Part shown: one piece after another, positions 7,700 to 16,386 of the stretch
Layout: the number at the start of each line of letters is the position of its first letter
How positions within the stretch are numbered: the first letter of the stretch is position 1
Source: JAAXHB01 sp965221635
GTDB lineage: Bacteria > Actinomycetota > Acidimicrobiia > Acidimicrobiales > Aldehydirespiratoraceae
DNA: 64,000 bases
Direction of reading: 5' to 3'
Assembly: GCA_965221635.1 (NCBI GenBank)
Contig: OZ244902.1
Span: 186,001 to 250,000, forward strand
Notes under the pieces: generated by a model
The model's input: only the letters and a program-made list of their open reading frames with translations
Databases searched by the model: none
What the model was told of the DNA's origin: nothing
Program-made: the position numbers and the translations under genes

Positions 7700-8902
7700 A
7701 TGAACAGTTCAAGGCCGGGGTTCATTGTTATGGGTATGTTGCTTGTGCTCTTGGCGTGTTCCTCGCCAGATCGCTCTGCAGCGTCGGGAAGGGATGCATT
7801 CTGGCAGGCGGACACTTCCGAGGAAAGGGAGAATACAACTCTTCGTGCGTGTTTCGGTGTTGGGTGTCGATGGGCGGAGGTGGATGGGATATTGGAGGGG
7901 ACTTGGGAGCGAGTTGATTATCTTGGCAGTCGGGAGTCTCCTGTGTTGCTTCCTGTTTCTGAACACCGACTGGTGTCTGTTCGGACCTTGAACGGTGGGC
8001 GGGGTGTTGGGGCTCATGTCTTTGATGCTTCCGATGGCTCGGTAGAACCGGCGGGACCTGCCCGTCAGCCATCCCGATCGGGTTCGGCGGTTGTATGGAC
8101 GGGCGAGGTGGTCTACATCGGTCCCGGAGTTGCGTTGGACGAATCTGAACTGGCTCCGGCCCTCGCGTTCGATCCCGATTCGAACACTTGGATGAATCCC
8201 ACGGTTGATGCGGTTCCACTTGGCGGTGAGGATCTTGGTCCCGGGATTTGGACTGGAACGGAGTTGCTCTACTTTGCGAGCGGGCTTGCGCTTGATCCGC
8301 GCACTGGAAGCTGGCGCACTTCGGTTCGATTTCCGCTTGAGCTACGTGACCGTGCCGTGACTGCTTGGACAGGCAGCGAACTCGTGGTGTGGGGAGGTTG
8401 CGCCGCACGTGTTGCCCAATGTGACGATCTCGGTGAAGGACTTCTAACCGACGGCGCTGTGTACACCGTGTCGTCCGGCACCTGGCACCAGATGTCACCT
8501 GCTCCCCTGCCCGCGGGCGCCAACCCCGCATCGGTGTGGACCGGATCCGAGGTGATCATCCATGCGGGTGCCACGAGCCGTGACGTGTCGGAGTTCGCGT
8601 CCTACGACCCGGCGCAAGACCGTTGGACGAAACTGCCGAACGCACCCTTCAGTGCCCGGCGGAACCTGGGCCTGGCCTACTCGGCGGACAGCGCACTGGT
8701 GTTCGCCTGGGGTGGGCAGGACACCACGGGACCCACCAATGACGGCGCTGCCCTGGAAGTCACAACCAGCACGTGGCTTCAACTCCCCGACGCACCCGCC
8801 GGCACCGAACGATCAGGCCATGCCGTGGCGGTAATCGGAGACATGCTCTACATCGACGGGGGTTGGCCCGCAAGGAGCATTCTCACCTTGCGGCCGTCCT
8901 GA
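7700..8902 (+). CDS. Kelch/beta-propeller-like lipoprotein
   Basis: A signal peptide ends in the lipobox LVLLAC with lipidated Cys20, so this 400-residue protein should be anchored on the outer face of the membrane. The mature part has about six repeats of the form WTG-x-E-V-V-Y-x-G-G (WTGEVVYIGPG, WTGTELLYFASG, WTGSELVVWGG, WTGSEVIIHAG, ALVFAWGG, DMLYIDGG), consistent with a kelch-type propeller. Function is unknown, probably binding. GGAAGG at 7686-7691 sits eight bases before ATG 7700; a GTG at 7691 is within the same frame. The first part of the gene is visibly less GC-rich than the rest. Confidence 0.8.
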   Translation: MNSSRPGFIVMGMLLVLLACSSPDRSAASGRDAFWQADTSEERENTTLRACFGVGCRWAEVDGILEGTWERVDYLGSRESPVLLPVSEHRLVSVRTLNGGRGVGAHVFDASDGSVEPAGPARQPSRSGSAVVWTGEVVYIGPGVALDESELAPALAFDPDSNTWMNPTVDAVPLGGEDLGPGIWTGTELLYFASGLALDPRTGSWRTSVRFPLELRDRAVTAWTGSELVVWGGCAARVAQCDDLGEGLLTDGAVYTVSSGTWHQMSPAPLPAGANPASVWTGSEVIIHAGATSRDVSEFASYDPAQDRWTKLPNAPFSARRNLGLAYSADSALVFAWGGQDTTGPTNDGAALEVTTSTWLQLPDAPAGTERSGHAVAVIGDMLYIDGGWPARSILTLRPS

Positions 8903-8904
8903 GC

Positions 8905-8939
8905 GCCGGAGTCCGGCTGCTCGTTGGGCGGATCCGCCC
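8905..8939. terminator. Two tandem inverted repeats between convergent genes
   Basis: GCCGGA-G-TCCGGC (8905-8917) and GGGCG-GATC-CGCCC (8926-8939) are perfect hairpins between the convergent kelch lipoprotein and SDR genes. Neither is followed by a T-run, so a terminator role is inferred from position only. Confidence 0.35.
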
Positions 8940-9014
8940 TACGGGACTGCGCGGTCTGTCGCTTGCAGTGTGTGCTATGAGACTTGCGCATCCGTTCTCT
9001 TGACGGATCGCCTA

Positions 9015-9860
9015 TCAGGTGTTGTGGTCGAAGGGGCCTTGGGCTAGGGCGCCTCCGTCTACGCGGTATGACGCTCCTGTGGCGAAACGCCCTGCCGGCG
9101 CCACCAGGTAGTGAACCAATGCTGCTATTTCGTCGGGGTGGCCGGGCCTTCCGGCGATGTTCACCGACACGCCGGCGGTGTCGAGTTCGGCGATCATGGC
9201 CTGGGACATGGTCGTGTGCACCAGGCCGGGATTCACCTGGGTGACGCGAATCAGTTCGGCGGCCCATTCCTTGGCCAACGCCACGGTCACGGCACCGAGC
9301 GCGGCTTTGGTGGCGCCGTACACGGTGCTGCCCGCGGAGGGGCGCACGGCGTCCACCGAGCCGATCATCACCACCGCCGCGTCCTGCCCGGACGCTGCCG
9401 CGGCGCCGAGATGCGGGTGGGCGTGTTGACAGATCCGCAGCGGCGCCCACAAGTTGAGGCCGATCATGGCGTCGAAGAAGTCCTCGGTGAGCGACGCGTT
9501 CGGCAACCAGTCACCGCGTCCTGCGTTGTTCACCACCGTGTCCAGGCCACCGAGCGCGTCCACCGCCCTGTGGACCACGGTGTCCACCTGGGCACGGTCA
9601 GACAGGTCGGCCACCACCGCGGTGATCGTCCCCGCGCCCGTGTCGAGCGCGTCGCCCGGAACGCGTCCCGAGCGCGACACCGCGGCAACGTTCGCCCCCG
9701 CCGCGGCGAGCCTCACCGCGATCGCTGCGCCGATTCCCGATGACGCGCCTGTCACCAGCACCTTGCGCCCGTCCATGGAGAACGAGCGGTCGGCGGCCCC
9801 GCCCTCAGGCGATGCCGAACCAGTGCGGGGGGTGGCCTCGGGGTGGTTGAATGCTGTCAT
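9015..9860 (-). CDS. Short-chain dehydrogenase/reductase
   Basis: This classical SDR of about 281 residues has the nucleotide-binding TGASSGIG, NNAG, and the catalytic Ser ... YGATK (Tyr-x3-Lys). It should oxidise or reduce a hydroxyl/keto group with NAD(P)(H); substrate is unknown. ATG 9860 would overlap the ATG (9859) of the divergent gene on the other strand, so either start could be wrong. An internal ATG at 9776 (MDGRKVLVTG) gives the minimal SDR fold. Its neighbour is an acetoacetate-decarboxylase-fold enzyme, suggesting joint work on a ketone or beta-keto acid. Confidence 0.9.
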   Translation of the reverse strand: MTAFNHPEATPRTGSASPEGGAADRSFSMDGRKVLVTGASSGIGAAIAVRLAAAGANVAAVSRSGRVPGDALDTGAGTITAVVADLSDRAQVDTVVHRAVDALGGLDTVVNNAGRGDWLPNASLTEDFFDAMIGLNLWAPLRICQHAHPHLGAAAASGQDAAVVMIGSVDAVRPSAGSTVYGATKAALGAVTVALAKEWAAELIRVTQVNPGLVHTTMSQAMIAELDTAGVSVNIAGRPGHPDEIAALVHYLVAPAGRFATGASYRVDGGALAQGPFDHNT

Positions 9861-9879
9861 GGATCGGCTCCGTGGGTTC

Positions 9880-10671
9880 ATGTACCCGCGCACACCCACC
9901 GGCGCGGCCGGGGTGCTCGGGTCGCCGCCGTGGCATTACTCGGGTGAAATGCTCACGATTGAGTATCGCACCCATCCCGACCGGGTGGCCGAACTGCTGC
10001 CCCGCCCGCTGATGCCCGCGCAGGAAGATCCCGGCGCGGTGGCGTTGGTGTGGGCCGAGTGGCAGAGCTGCAGCGACAGCTTCGAGGAACTGCTCGACCC
10101 CGCCCGGGCGCAGTACCGCGAGATGCTGGTGGTGGTGCGCTGTCGTTACGAGGGGCGCACCTGGAGCCGGGCGGTGTTCATCTGGGTGGACAAGGACTTT
10201 GCCCTGGCCAGGGGCCTGTGGCAGGGCTATCCCAAGAAGCTGGCCGACATCGCCATGACCCGACCGGTCACCGTCGGCCGGGCCGGGCCACGCCTCGCGC
10301 CGGGTGGGCGCTTCGGGGCGACGCTCAGCGTGTGGGGCCGCAGGGTGGCCGAGGCCCGTTTTGAGATCACCGGCACCGCCGAGGCGCCCGGTTTCGTGAA
10401 CTCGCATCCGATGCTGCACTCCCGCCAGATGCCCGCCATCGAAGCCGACGGCAGCGACTCGCTCGACGAGCTGGTGACAATGCGCGGACACGACCTTGAC
10501 CTGGGCCCCGTGTGGTGCGGTGACGCCGAGGTGAACATCCCCGATTGCCCCACCGAGGAGCTTCACCGCCTGGAACCGCTGGAGGTGATCGGCGGTTACT
10601 ACCGCCAGGTGGGCAACTCGATGGCCGGGGGCACCACCATGTGGGCGGCGCCCAACCCCAAAGCCGGCTGA
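9880..10671 (+). CDS. Acetoacetate decarboxylase-family protein
   Basis: The 263-residue product carries the ADC-family core ARGLWQGYPKKLADI, where the paired lysines match the Schiff-base lysine region of acetoacetate decarboxylase. GSPPWHYSGEMLTIEY near the N-terminus and GGYYRQVGNSMAGG near the end are also ADC-like. Members decarboxylate beta-keto acids or catalyse related Schiff-base chemistry. ATG 9880 was chosen; ATG 9859 overlaps the divergent SDR start. The next gene is a P450, and all rightward genes to 12932 may be one unit. Confidence 0.82.
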   Translation: MYPRTPTGAAGVLGSPPWHYSGEMLTIEYRTHPDRVAELLPRPLMPAQEDPGAVALVWAEWQSCSDSFEELLDPARAQYREMLVVVRCRYEGRTWSRAVFIWVDKDFALARGLWQGYPKKLADIAMTRPVTVGRAGPRLAPGGRFGATLSVWGRRVAEARFEITGTAEAPGFVNSHPMLHSRQMPAIEADGSDSLDELVTMRGHDLDLGPVWCGDAEVNIPDCPTEELHRLEPLEVIGGYYRQVGNSMAGGTTMWAAPNPKAG

Positions 10672-10728
10672 CCGAAGCCGGCATCGGTGGCAGGATTCAC
10701 TGGAACGCCAACCTCAGGAGTGCAAACG

Positions 10729-12072
10729 ATGAGCGCAGCACACACCGAAACGTCAAGCCGCTCGGCGCAGTCCGGGTCAGCCCGCTCGGCGCAAGCCGGG
10801 CCTGGCGCGTTGTTCGTGGACGACTACCTCGCGGATCTCGGCCCCGACGACGCCGACCTGGCGTCGCACGACTCGTTCACCTCGGGGGTGCCGCACGCCA
10901 CCTTCGCCCGGCTGCGCCGCGAGGATCCGGTTCATTTCACACACGAATCCGACGGCGCCGGTTTCTGGTCGGTGACCCGATACCAGGACGCGCTGACCAT
11001 GAGCCGCGACACGTCCACGTTCACGTCCACGCGTGGGATCCGCCTCGAGGAAATGGACGAGGAACAGCTGGAGTACCGGCGAACCATGATGGAACTCGAC
11101 CCGCCCGAGCACACCCGCCTGCGTCGCCTGGTGAGCCGGGGGTTCACACGCCGGGTGGTTGAGTCCTACGAGGACTCCATCCGCGGCCTGGCAATCGAAG
11201 TGCTCGACGAGGCCCTCACATCGGACACCTTCGACTGGGTGACCGAAGTGGCGGCCAAGCTGCCGATGCGCATGTTGGGCCGATTGCTGGGCACCAGCGA
11301 CGCCGACGGTCACCAACTGGTGGAATGGGGTGACGCCCTGTTGGGCAACACCGACCCGGAGTTCACCACCCACGTGGTGGACATCGCCGACACCGAGGAG
11401 TTCCGGTTGATGCCGTTTCGCAGCCCCGTGGCGGCCGAGGTGTTCCGCTACGCCGCGCTTCAGGCAGACGACCGGCGGGTTTGCCCTCGTGACGACGTGA
11501 TCACGCAGCTGTTGGCGCCCACCCGCAGCGGCGAACCGCTGTCGGATCTGGAGTTCAAGAACTTTTTCACGCTGCTGGTGTCCGCAGGCAACGACACCAC
11601 CCGTTACACCATGACCCACGGCTTGTGGACGATGATGAACCACCCTCAACTGTGGCGGGCGTGGCGAGCCGATCCGGAGCTCACGCCCACGGTGGTGGAG
11701 GAGATGCTGCGCACCAGTTCGGTGACCATGCATTTCCGCCGCACCGCAACCTGCGACACCGAACTGGGCGGCAAACAAATCAAGCGGGGCGACAAGGTGG
11801 TGATGTGGTTCTGTTCGGCAAACCACGACGAGACCGCCTTCGATCAGCCGTGGCGTTTCGACATGACCCGCCAACCGAACGATCACATGGCCTTCGGGCG
11901 CAACGGCCCGCACCTTTGTTTGGGGGCGTGGCTGGCACGAATGGAGGCCCGAGTGACCTTCGAGGAGTTGATGCGCCGAGTCGACAGGCTCGAACCAGCC
12001 GGTGAACCGCAGTTTCTGCGTTCCAACTTCATTGCCGGGATCAAGCATCTGCCGGTGAGGGTGGTGGCGTGA
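10729..12072 (+). CDS. Cytochrome P450 (steroid/fatty-acid type)
   Basis: This is a complete P450 of 447 residues with an acid-rich N-terminal extension. The I-helix motif SAGNDTT, K-helix EEMLR and haem loop FGRNGPHLCLG are present. DPPEHTRLRRLVSRGFTRR resembles the steroid-side-chain P450 families. Start ATG 10729 has AGGAG eight bases upstream. Its TGA overlaps the ATG of the following LigB-type dioxygenase by one base (TGATG), so the two are translationally linked. Hydroxylation followed by ring cleavage in the same pathway is a reasonable inference. Confidence 0.92.
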   Translation: MSAAHTETSSRSAQSGSARSAQAGPGALFVDDYLADLGPDDADLASHDSFTSGVPHATFARLRREDPVHFTHESDGAGFWSVTRYQDALTMSRDTSTFTSTRGIRLEEMDEEQLEYRRTMMELDPPEHTRLRRLVSRGFTRRVVESYEDSIRGLAIEVLDEALTSDTFDWVTEVAAKLPMRMLGRLLGTSDADGHQLVEWGDALLGNTDPEFTTHVVDIADTEEFRLMPFRSPVAAEVFRYAALQADDRRVCPRDDVITQLLAPTRSGEPLSDLEFKNFFTLLVSAGNDTTRYTMTHGLWTMMNHPQLWRAWRADPELTPTVVEEMLRTSSVTMHFRRTATCDTELGGKQIKRGDKVVMWFCSANHDETAFDQPWRFDMTRQPNDHMAFGRNGPHLCLGAWLARMEARVTFEELMRRVDRLEPAGEPQFLRSNFIAGIKHLPVRVVA

Positions 12073-12932
12073 TGGGCGCGATCGTGGGAGCGGCGCTGGT
12101 TTCGCACGTGCCCACCCTGGTGATGCCAGAAGCTGAACGCCGGGCCCTCAACGACGGGGTGGACACCACCTTGCACGCCGGTCTTCACGACCTGCGCGCC
12201 GCCAGGCTCGGCCCGGTGGGCGCCGACACGGTGGTGGTGGTGGACACGCACTGGTTCACCACCGTGGAGCACGTGGTGACCGCGCACCGCCGCCGCCAGG
12301 GCTTGTTCACCTCCGACGAGTTGCCCCGCGGCATGGCGCAGGTGCCTTACGACATGCCCGGCGACCCGGAGTTGGCGCATGCGTGGGCCGGCACCGCTGC
12401 CGGTCGGGACGACACCTGGGTGACCGCCACCGACGATCCCTGCCTGCCGGTTCACTATCCCACCGTGAACCTGTTGGAGTTCCTGCAGGGCGACGAGGCG
12501 TGGGTGTCGGTGGGTGTATGCCAAACGGCGCTGCCCAACGATTTCCTGCTCGCCGGGGAGTTGCTGGCCGAAGCGGTGCGCGGCTTGGACCGGCGGGTGG
12601 TGATCCTGGCCTCTGGTGGGCTCAGTCACCGCTTCTGGCCGCTGCGCGAGTTCCGCCAACACGAAGGCGCCGACCCCGACCTGCACATTCGCACCCCCGA
12701 GGCGTGCGCCGCGGATCGTCAAGTGTTGGCATGGATGCGCGACGGCAACCACAAGGCCATCTGGGAGTTCCTTCCCGAGTTCTCACGCCACGCCCCCGAG
12801 GGCTACTTCGGCCATTACCTGATGATGCTGGGCGCCATCGGCGGGCCCGAATGCGGTGCCGGCGGGGTGCAGTTCGGCGATTACGAGGCAGTCGCCGGCA
12901 CCGGCCAAGCGCACGTGTGGTTCGACCTGTGA
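12072..12932 (+). CDS. Class III extradiol (LigB-type) ring-cleavage dioxygenase
   Basis: This 286-residue protein has the histidines expected to bind non-haem Fe(II) in LigB-family dioxygenases: SHVPTL (His12), DTHWF (His60) and the catalytic-base region GGLSHRFW (His186). Family members cleave catechols such as homoprotocatechuate or 2,3-dihydroxyphenylpropionate between C2 and C3. The true substrate is unknown. ATG 12072 overlaps the P450 stop; GTG 12069 is an alternative with a GTGA overlap. With the aldehyde dehydrogenase at 4917 and the hydrolase at 16383 it suggests a meta-cleavage route. Confidence 0.85.
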   Translation: MGAIVGAALVSHVPTLVMPEAERRALNDGVDTTLHAGLHDLRAARLGPVGADTVVVVDTHWFTTVEHVVTAHRRRQGLFTSDELPRGMAQVPYDMPGDPELAHAWAGTAAGRDDTWVTATDDPCLPVHYPTVNLLEFLQGDEAWVSVGVCQTALPNDFLLAGELLAEAVRGLDRRVVILASGGLSHRFWPLREFRQHEGADPDLHIRTPEACAADRQVLAWMRDGNHKAIWEFLPEFSRHAPEGYFGHYLMMLGAIGGPECGAGGVQFGDYEAVAGTGQAHVWFDL

Positions 12933-12993
12933 CCCGGCCCCACGCCCACCGGTCCCCGGCCTGTTTGCACGATTGGGCTGCGAGGAGCGCCAG

Positions 12994-13728
12994 GTGACCC
13001 GTCCCGAGGGCACAAAATCGGCGCTGCTGCTGGCGCACGAACCGAGCGGAACCGGTGAGCTGGTCACCACACGCCTGCGTCAACGGGGCTTCCACGTTCA
13101 CGAGCACATCGTGACCCACGACGAGGAGCGCCCCAACGACGCCGAGCCGTTCCCCGACGTTCGCGAATACGACGTGCTGGTGATGATGGGTTCGATCCGT
13201 TCGCTCACCAACACCGACGAGATCGACTCCTGGATCTTCGAGGAGCTCGAAATGGTGCGCGACGCCCACAACCGGGGTGTGCCCACCCTCGGGGTGTGTT
13301 TCGGTGGTCAAGTTCTTGCCGAGGTGCTCGGCGGCCGGGTGGAACTGTCGCCGGTGTCGGAGATCGGTTGGTACGAGATCACCCCGCTCAACGGCTCAAA
13401 CGGCGGCGTGGATCATCCGGTGGGCCCGGGGCCGTGGTTTCAGTGGCATCACGACCGGTTCATTCCACCCGAAGGGGCCGAGATCCTGGCCGTGAACGAC
13501 AACGCCGTGCAGTTGTTCCGGGTGGGCTCAAGCGTCGGCACCCAATTTCATCCAGAGGTGACCGTGGCCCACATAGAGGCCTTCCTGCGCGACGCGTCAC
13601 CCGAGTACCTCTCCGAGCACAACGTGGACCCGGCCGAGTTGCTGGCCGAAACGGCACGTCAACAGGAGAACAACACCCGCCAGTGCGAAGCCCTCGTGGA
13701 CTGGTTCCTGGACACCACGCAAACCTGA
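12994..13728 (+). CDS. Class I glutamine amidotransferase-like protein
   Basis: This 244-residue stand-alone GATase-1 domain has the triad Cys102 (GVCFGGQ), His186 and Glu188 (QFHPEV). WHHDRF matches GMP-synthase-like amidotransferases. It could release ammonia from glutamine for a partner or hydrolyse a gamma-glutamyl compound. GTG 12994 is supported by GAGGAG at 12982-12987. It converges on a glutamine-synthetase-like gene and lies near a PuuD-like hydrolase, which favours a role in gamma-glutamyl amine metabolism, but this is inferred. Confidence 0.85.
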   Translation: MTRPEGTKSALLLAHEPSGTGELVTTRLRQRGFHVHEHIVTHDEERPNDAEPFPDVREYDVLVMMGSIRSLTNTDEIDSWIFEELEMVRDAHNRGVPTLGVCFGGQVLAEVLGGRVELSPVSEIGWYEITPLNGSNGGVDHPVGPGPWFQWHHDRFIPPEGAEILAVNDNAVQLFRVGSSVGTQFHPEVTVAHIEAFLRDASPEYLSEHNVDPAELLAETARQQENNTRQCEALVDWFLDTTQT

Positions 13729-13765
13729 GGACGCCACCGCACCGTTGTTGGTGACGGTTGGCTGA

Positions 13766-15127
13766 TCAGTGGTACGGCAGGTACTGGTTGAGTTCCCAGG
13801 CGGTGGGTTCGGTGACCGCGCCCGGGTCGTCCACGCCGGATTCGGCCAGGTAACGCTTCCATTCCTGGCGCTTGTTGGCCACGAAATTGTCCACCAGTTC
13901 GCCGCCAACCGCTTCGCCAAGGGCCGGGTCGGCCTCAAGGTGGTCCAGCGCCACGCTCAGGTTCTCGGCCGAGTGAACGTCGGTGTTGATGTCCTCGAAC
14001 CCGTCACCGGTGAGCGGCTCGGGGCACTCCAGCCCGTTGATCACGCCGAGGCGTGCGCCTTGAAGGATGGTGGCAACCAGGGTGTGAATGTTGGCGGCGC
14101 CGTCGCCGAGACGGTTCTCGATGCGCGCTCCCGGCCCTGACGTTTCGGGCACGCGGTTGCCTGCGCAACGATGCTCGAAACCCCAGTTGGCCCAGTAGCC
14201 GTTGAGTTCGCCGGGATTGAGCCGGTGGTAGGCGTTCACCGTCGGCGCGGCCAGCGCGGTCATTGCCTGATGGTGGGCCACCAAACCGGCCAAACAGCCG
14301 TGAGCCAGTTGCGACAGGCCGTCGGGTGACGACTCGTCCACCAGGGCGTTGTTTCCAGCGGTGTCGATGAGCGAGAAGTTCACGTGAACTCCGCTGCCGG
14401 AACTCCTTGCGAAGGGCTTCCCCAAGAAAGTGAGATCCAGGTCGTGGGAACGCCCCGACGCGTCGCACGCGGCCAGCACCGTTTCGCGGGCCAGCACCCG
14501 GAACAGGAACGCGTCATCGGCCGCGGTGAGGGCGTCGCGGTGCTCCAGGGTGAGTTCGAACTGGCCCTCGTCGAACTCGGCGTTGATCGACTCCACCGGA
14601 ATGCCCGAAGCCTCGGCCTGGCGCACCACCGCGTCGATCACACGAGCCGGGTCCGATCCGGGGCCGGTGCCGTACACCATCGACGACGGAGTTTCATACG
14701 GCTTGGGGCCGTCGGGGGTGTGGGTGAACACGTACGCCTCTAGCTCGATCCCCACTTCCGGTTCGTAGCCCAACTCTTGCCAGTCGGCCACGGCGCGGCG
14801 AAGCGCATGACGCGACGACACGCCGTAAGGCTCATCGTGGAGCGCCAAATCGGCCACGGCCACCCCGGTGAGGTCGTCGTCCCAGCCTTGGCGCACGTCG
14901 GTGTCGTCGAACGACGCGTGCACGTCGGGAAGGCCTTCAAGCAGGTACCCGCCGGGGCCGGGAAACATGCTGCGGTCATATCCCAGCACGAACGTGGTCA
15001 CGCAGTGGCTGGTGCCTCGTCGCGCCAGGCGTGCGGGCAGGTACTTGCCCCGGGCCAGTCCCAGGTGGTCGGGCCACAACACCCGGATGCGGTCCCATCG
15101 GTCGTTCCATCCGCGGGCTGCGGTCAT
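13766..15127 (-). CDS. Glutamine synthetase-like ligase (gamma-glutamyl amine or GlnT type)
   Basis: This 453-residue member of the GS family has EVGIELEAYVF, SGSGVHVNFSL and RIENRLGDGAANIHT, which contribute the metal, ATP and glutamate sites of the catalytic domain. The sequence is divergent from housekeeping GlnA and closer to enzymes that ligate glutamate to amines such as polyamines, ethanolamine or anilines. A strong Shine-Dalgarno (AAGGGA) precedes ATG 15127. Context (amidotransferase, PuuD-like hydrolase, aldehyde dehydrogenase, aminotransferase) supports gamma-glutamylation of an amine; the actual amine is unknown. Confidence 0.85.
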   Translation of the reverse strand: MTAARGWNDRWDRIRVLWPDHLGLARGKYLPARLARRGTSHCVTTFVLGYDRSMFPGPGGYLLEGLPDVHASFDDTDVRQGWDDDLTGVAVADLALHDEPYGVSSRHALRRAVADWQELGYEPEVGIELEAYVFTHTPDGPKPYETPSSMVYGTGPGSDPARVIDAVVRQAEASGIPVESINAEFDEGQFELTLEHRDALTAADDAFLFRVLARETVLAACDASGRSHDLDLTFLGKPFARSSGSGVHVNFSLIDTAGNNALVDESSPDGLSQLAHGCLAGLVAHHQAMTALAAPTVNAYHRLNPGELNGYWANWGFEHRCAGNRVPETSGPGARIENRLGDGAANIHTLVATILQGARLGVINGLECPEPLTGDGFEDINTDVHSAENLSVALDHLEADPALGEAVGGELVDNFVANKRQEWKRYLAESGVDDPGAVTEPTAWELNQYLPYH

Positions 15128-15192
15128 GTGGGCTCCCTTCTCGCCGGGTTCGTCATGTTGCCACACCTGAACGCCTATCCGCGAGGCCCGCC

Positions 15193-16386
15193 TCAGGCCG
15201 GAAGCACCGGATCTTCGGGGTACAGGCCGGCGGCGCCGAGGCGTTGCAGGCACACCTCCACGCTCCAGGGCAGCATCGTGGCCCCGCAGCGGGCGTCCCT
15301 GTAGGCGCGTTCCAAATAGGACGGGCGCAGCATTGAACGCCCGCCGCACACCCTTATCGCCAGCGACGCCACCTCGGCTGTGCCCTCCATGGTGGCCACC
15401 ATCGACGACCACGCCCGACGGATCTGCTCGGCGGACGGATCAACCCCGGCTGTGGCAAGCACCCGGTACGCCAGCGACTGGGCCTGGTCACAGATCAAGT
15501 TCATTTGCGCCCATCCCTGCTGTTTGATCGGATGGTCACGGCGCGCCGAGCCGGTGCGGGCGCCGGATCGCAGGTATTCCCCGGCGGCGTCAATGATGCC
15601 TCGCATCAGCCCCAGGTACGAAAACGACAACGTCATGTAGAAGATCGGCCACCTCGCGGCGGCCTGGTCGAACACGCCGGGTGGGAGCCATTCGTTGTGG
15701 GCGGGCACGAACACGTCGTTGAGCACCAGGGTGCGCGAGTCGGTGCCTCGCATTCCCAGCGGATCCCAGTCTCCTTCGATGCTCACACCCTCGGCGTCCG
15801 CGGGCACCCCCAAAAAGCGGATCCTGGGATCGCCGGGGGATTTGCACAACACGTTGTGAACGTTCGCCGCGCCCGACAGCGAAGCGAAAATCTTGCGGCC
15901 GGTCACCCGGTATCCGCCTTCGGTGGGCACCGCCTCGGTTGCGTACCCGGCGGTGGCCCCGGCGGCGCGGCCCTCCGAGAACGGCTGACTGTGGATCGCT
16001 CCCCCGTCCACAATGCCCCGGCGCAAGGTGGCGCGGCGCCGCTGGAGTTGTTCTCGATCGGCGGTGGTGAGGTCGAGGTCGTCGGCGATTTGGCCCACCA
16101 GCAGCGTGGTGGCCGTGTGCATGTTGAAGGTGAGCGCGGTTGTGGCGCAGTGGCGCGCCAATTCCTCGGACACCAACCCGTACGCAGCGAAGTCGCCGCC
16201 AAGACCGCCTTCGGATGTGGGTATGCACAGCGCGAGCAAGCCGGCGGATCGGAGGTCTTCCCAGTTTTGGTGGGGGAACGTGGCGTGACGGTCGTGGGCT
16301 TCGGCCCGTTCGGCGAAACGCGGCCCGAGTGCGGCCATGCGCTCCACCAGCTCCATTCGCCAAGGCAAGAACAACTCTGCGCTCAT
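15193..16386 (-). CDS. Acyl-CoA dehydrogenase-like flavoprotein (possible group D monooxygenase)
   Basis: This 397-residue protein has the acyl-CoA dehydrogenase fold but a C-terminal region (VCGGRSMLRPSYLERAYRDA) like the Acyl-CoA_dh_2 branch, which includes two-component flavin monooxygenases as well as dehydrogenases. The middle domain has GYRVTGRKIFASLSGAAN and DPLGMRGTDS. I cannot decide between a dehydrogenase and a monooxygenase. ATG 16386 overlaps the stop of the upstream alpha/beta hydrolase by four bases (ATGA), so the two probably act on successive intermediates. Confidence 0.8.
   Translation of the reverse strand: MSAELFLPWRMELVERMAALGPRFAERAEAHDRHATFPHQNWEDLRSAGLLALCIPTSEGGLGGDFAAYGLVSEELARHCATTALTFNMHTATTLLVGQIADDLDLTTADREQLQRRRATLRRGIVDGGAIHSQPFSEGRAAGATAGYATEAVPTEGGYRVTGRKIFASLSGAANVHNVLCKSPGDPRIRFLGVPADAEGVSIEGDWDPLGMRGTDSRTLVLNDVFVPAHNEWLPPGVFDQAAARWPIFYMTLSFSYLGLMRGIIDAAGEYLRSGARTGSARRDHPIKQQGWAQMNLICDQAQSLAYRVLATAGVDPSAEQIRRAWSSMVATMEGTAEVASLAIRVCGGRSMLRPSYLERAYRDARCGATMLPWSVEVCLQRLGAAGLYPEDPVLPA

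Noticed and set aside
10777..12048. 423-codon antisense frame across the second P450
   Set aside because: It has no start signal or family match and mirrors a well-conserved sense gene.
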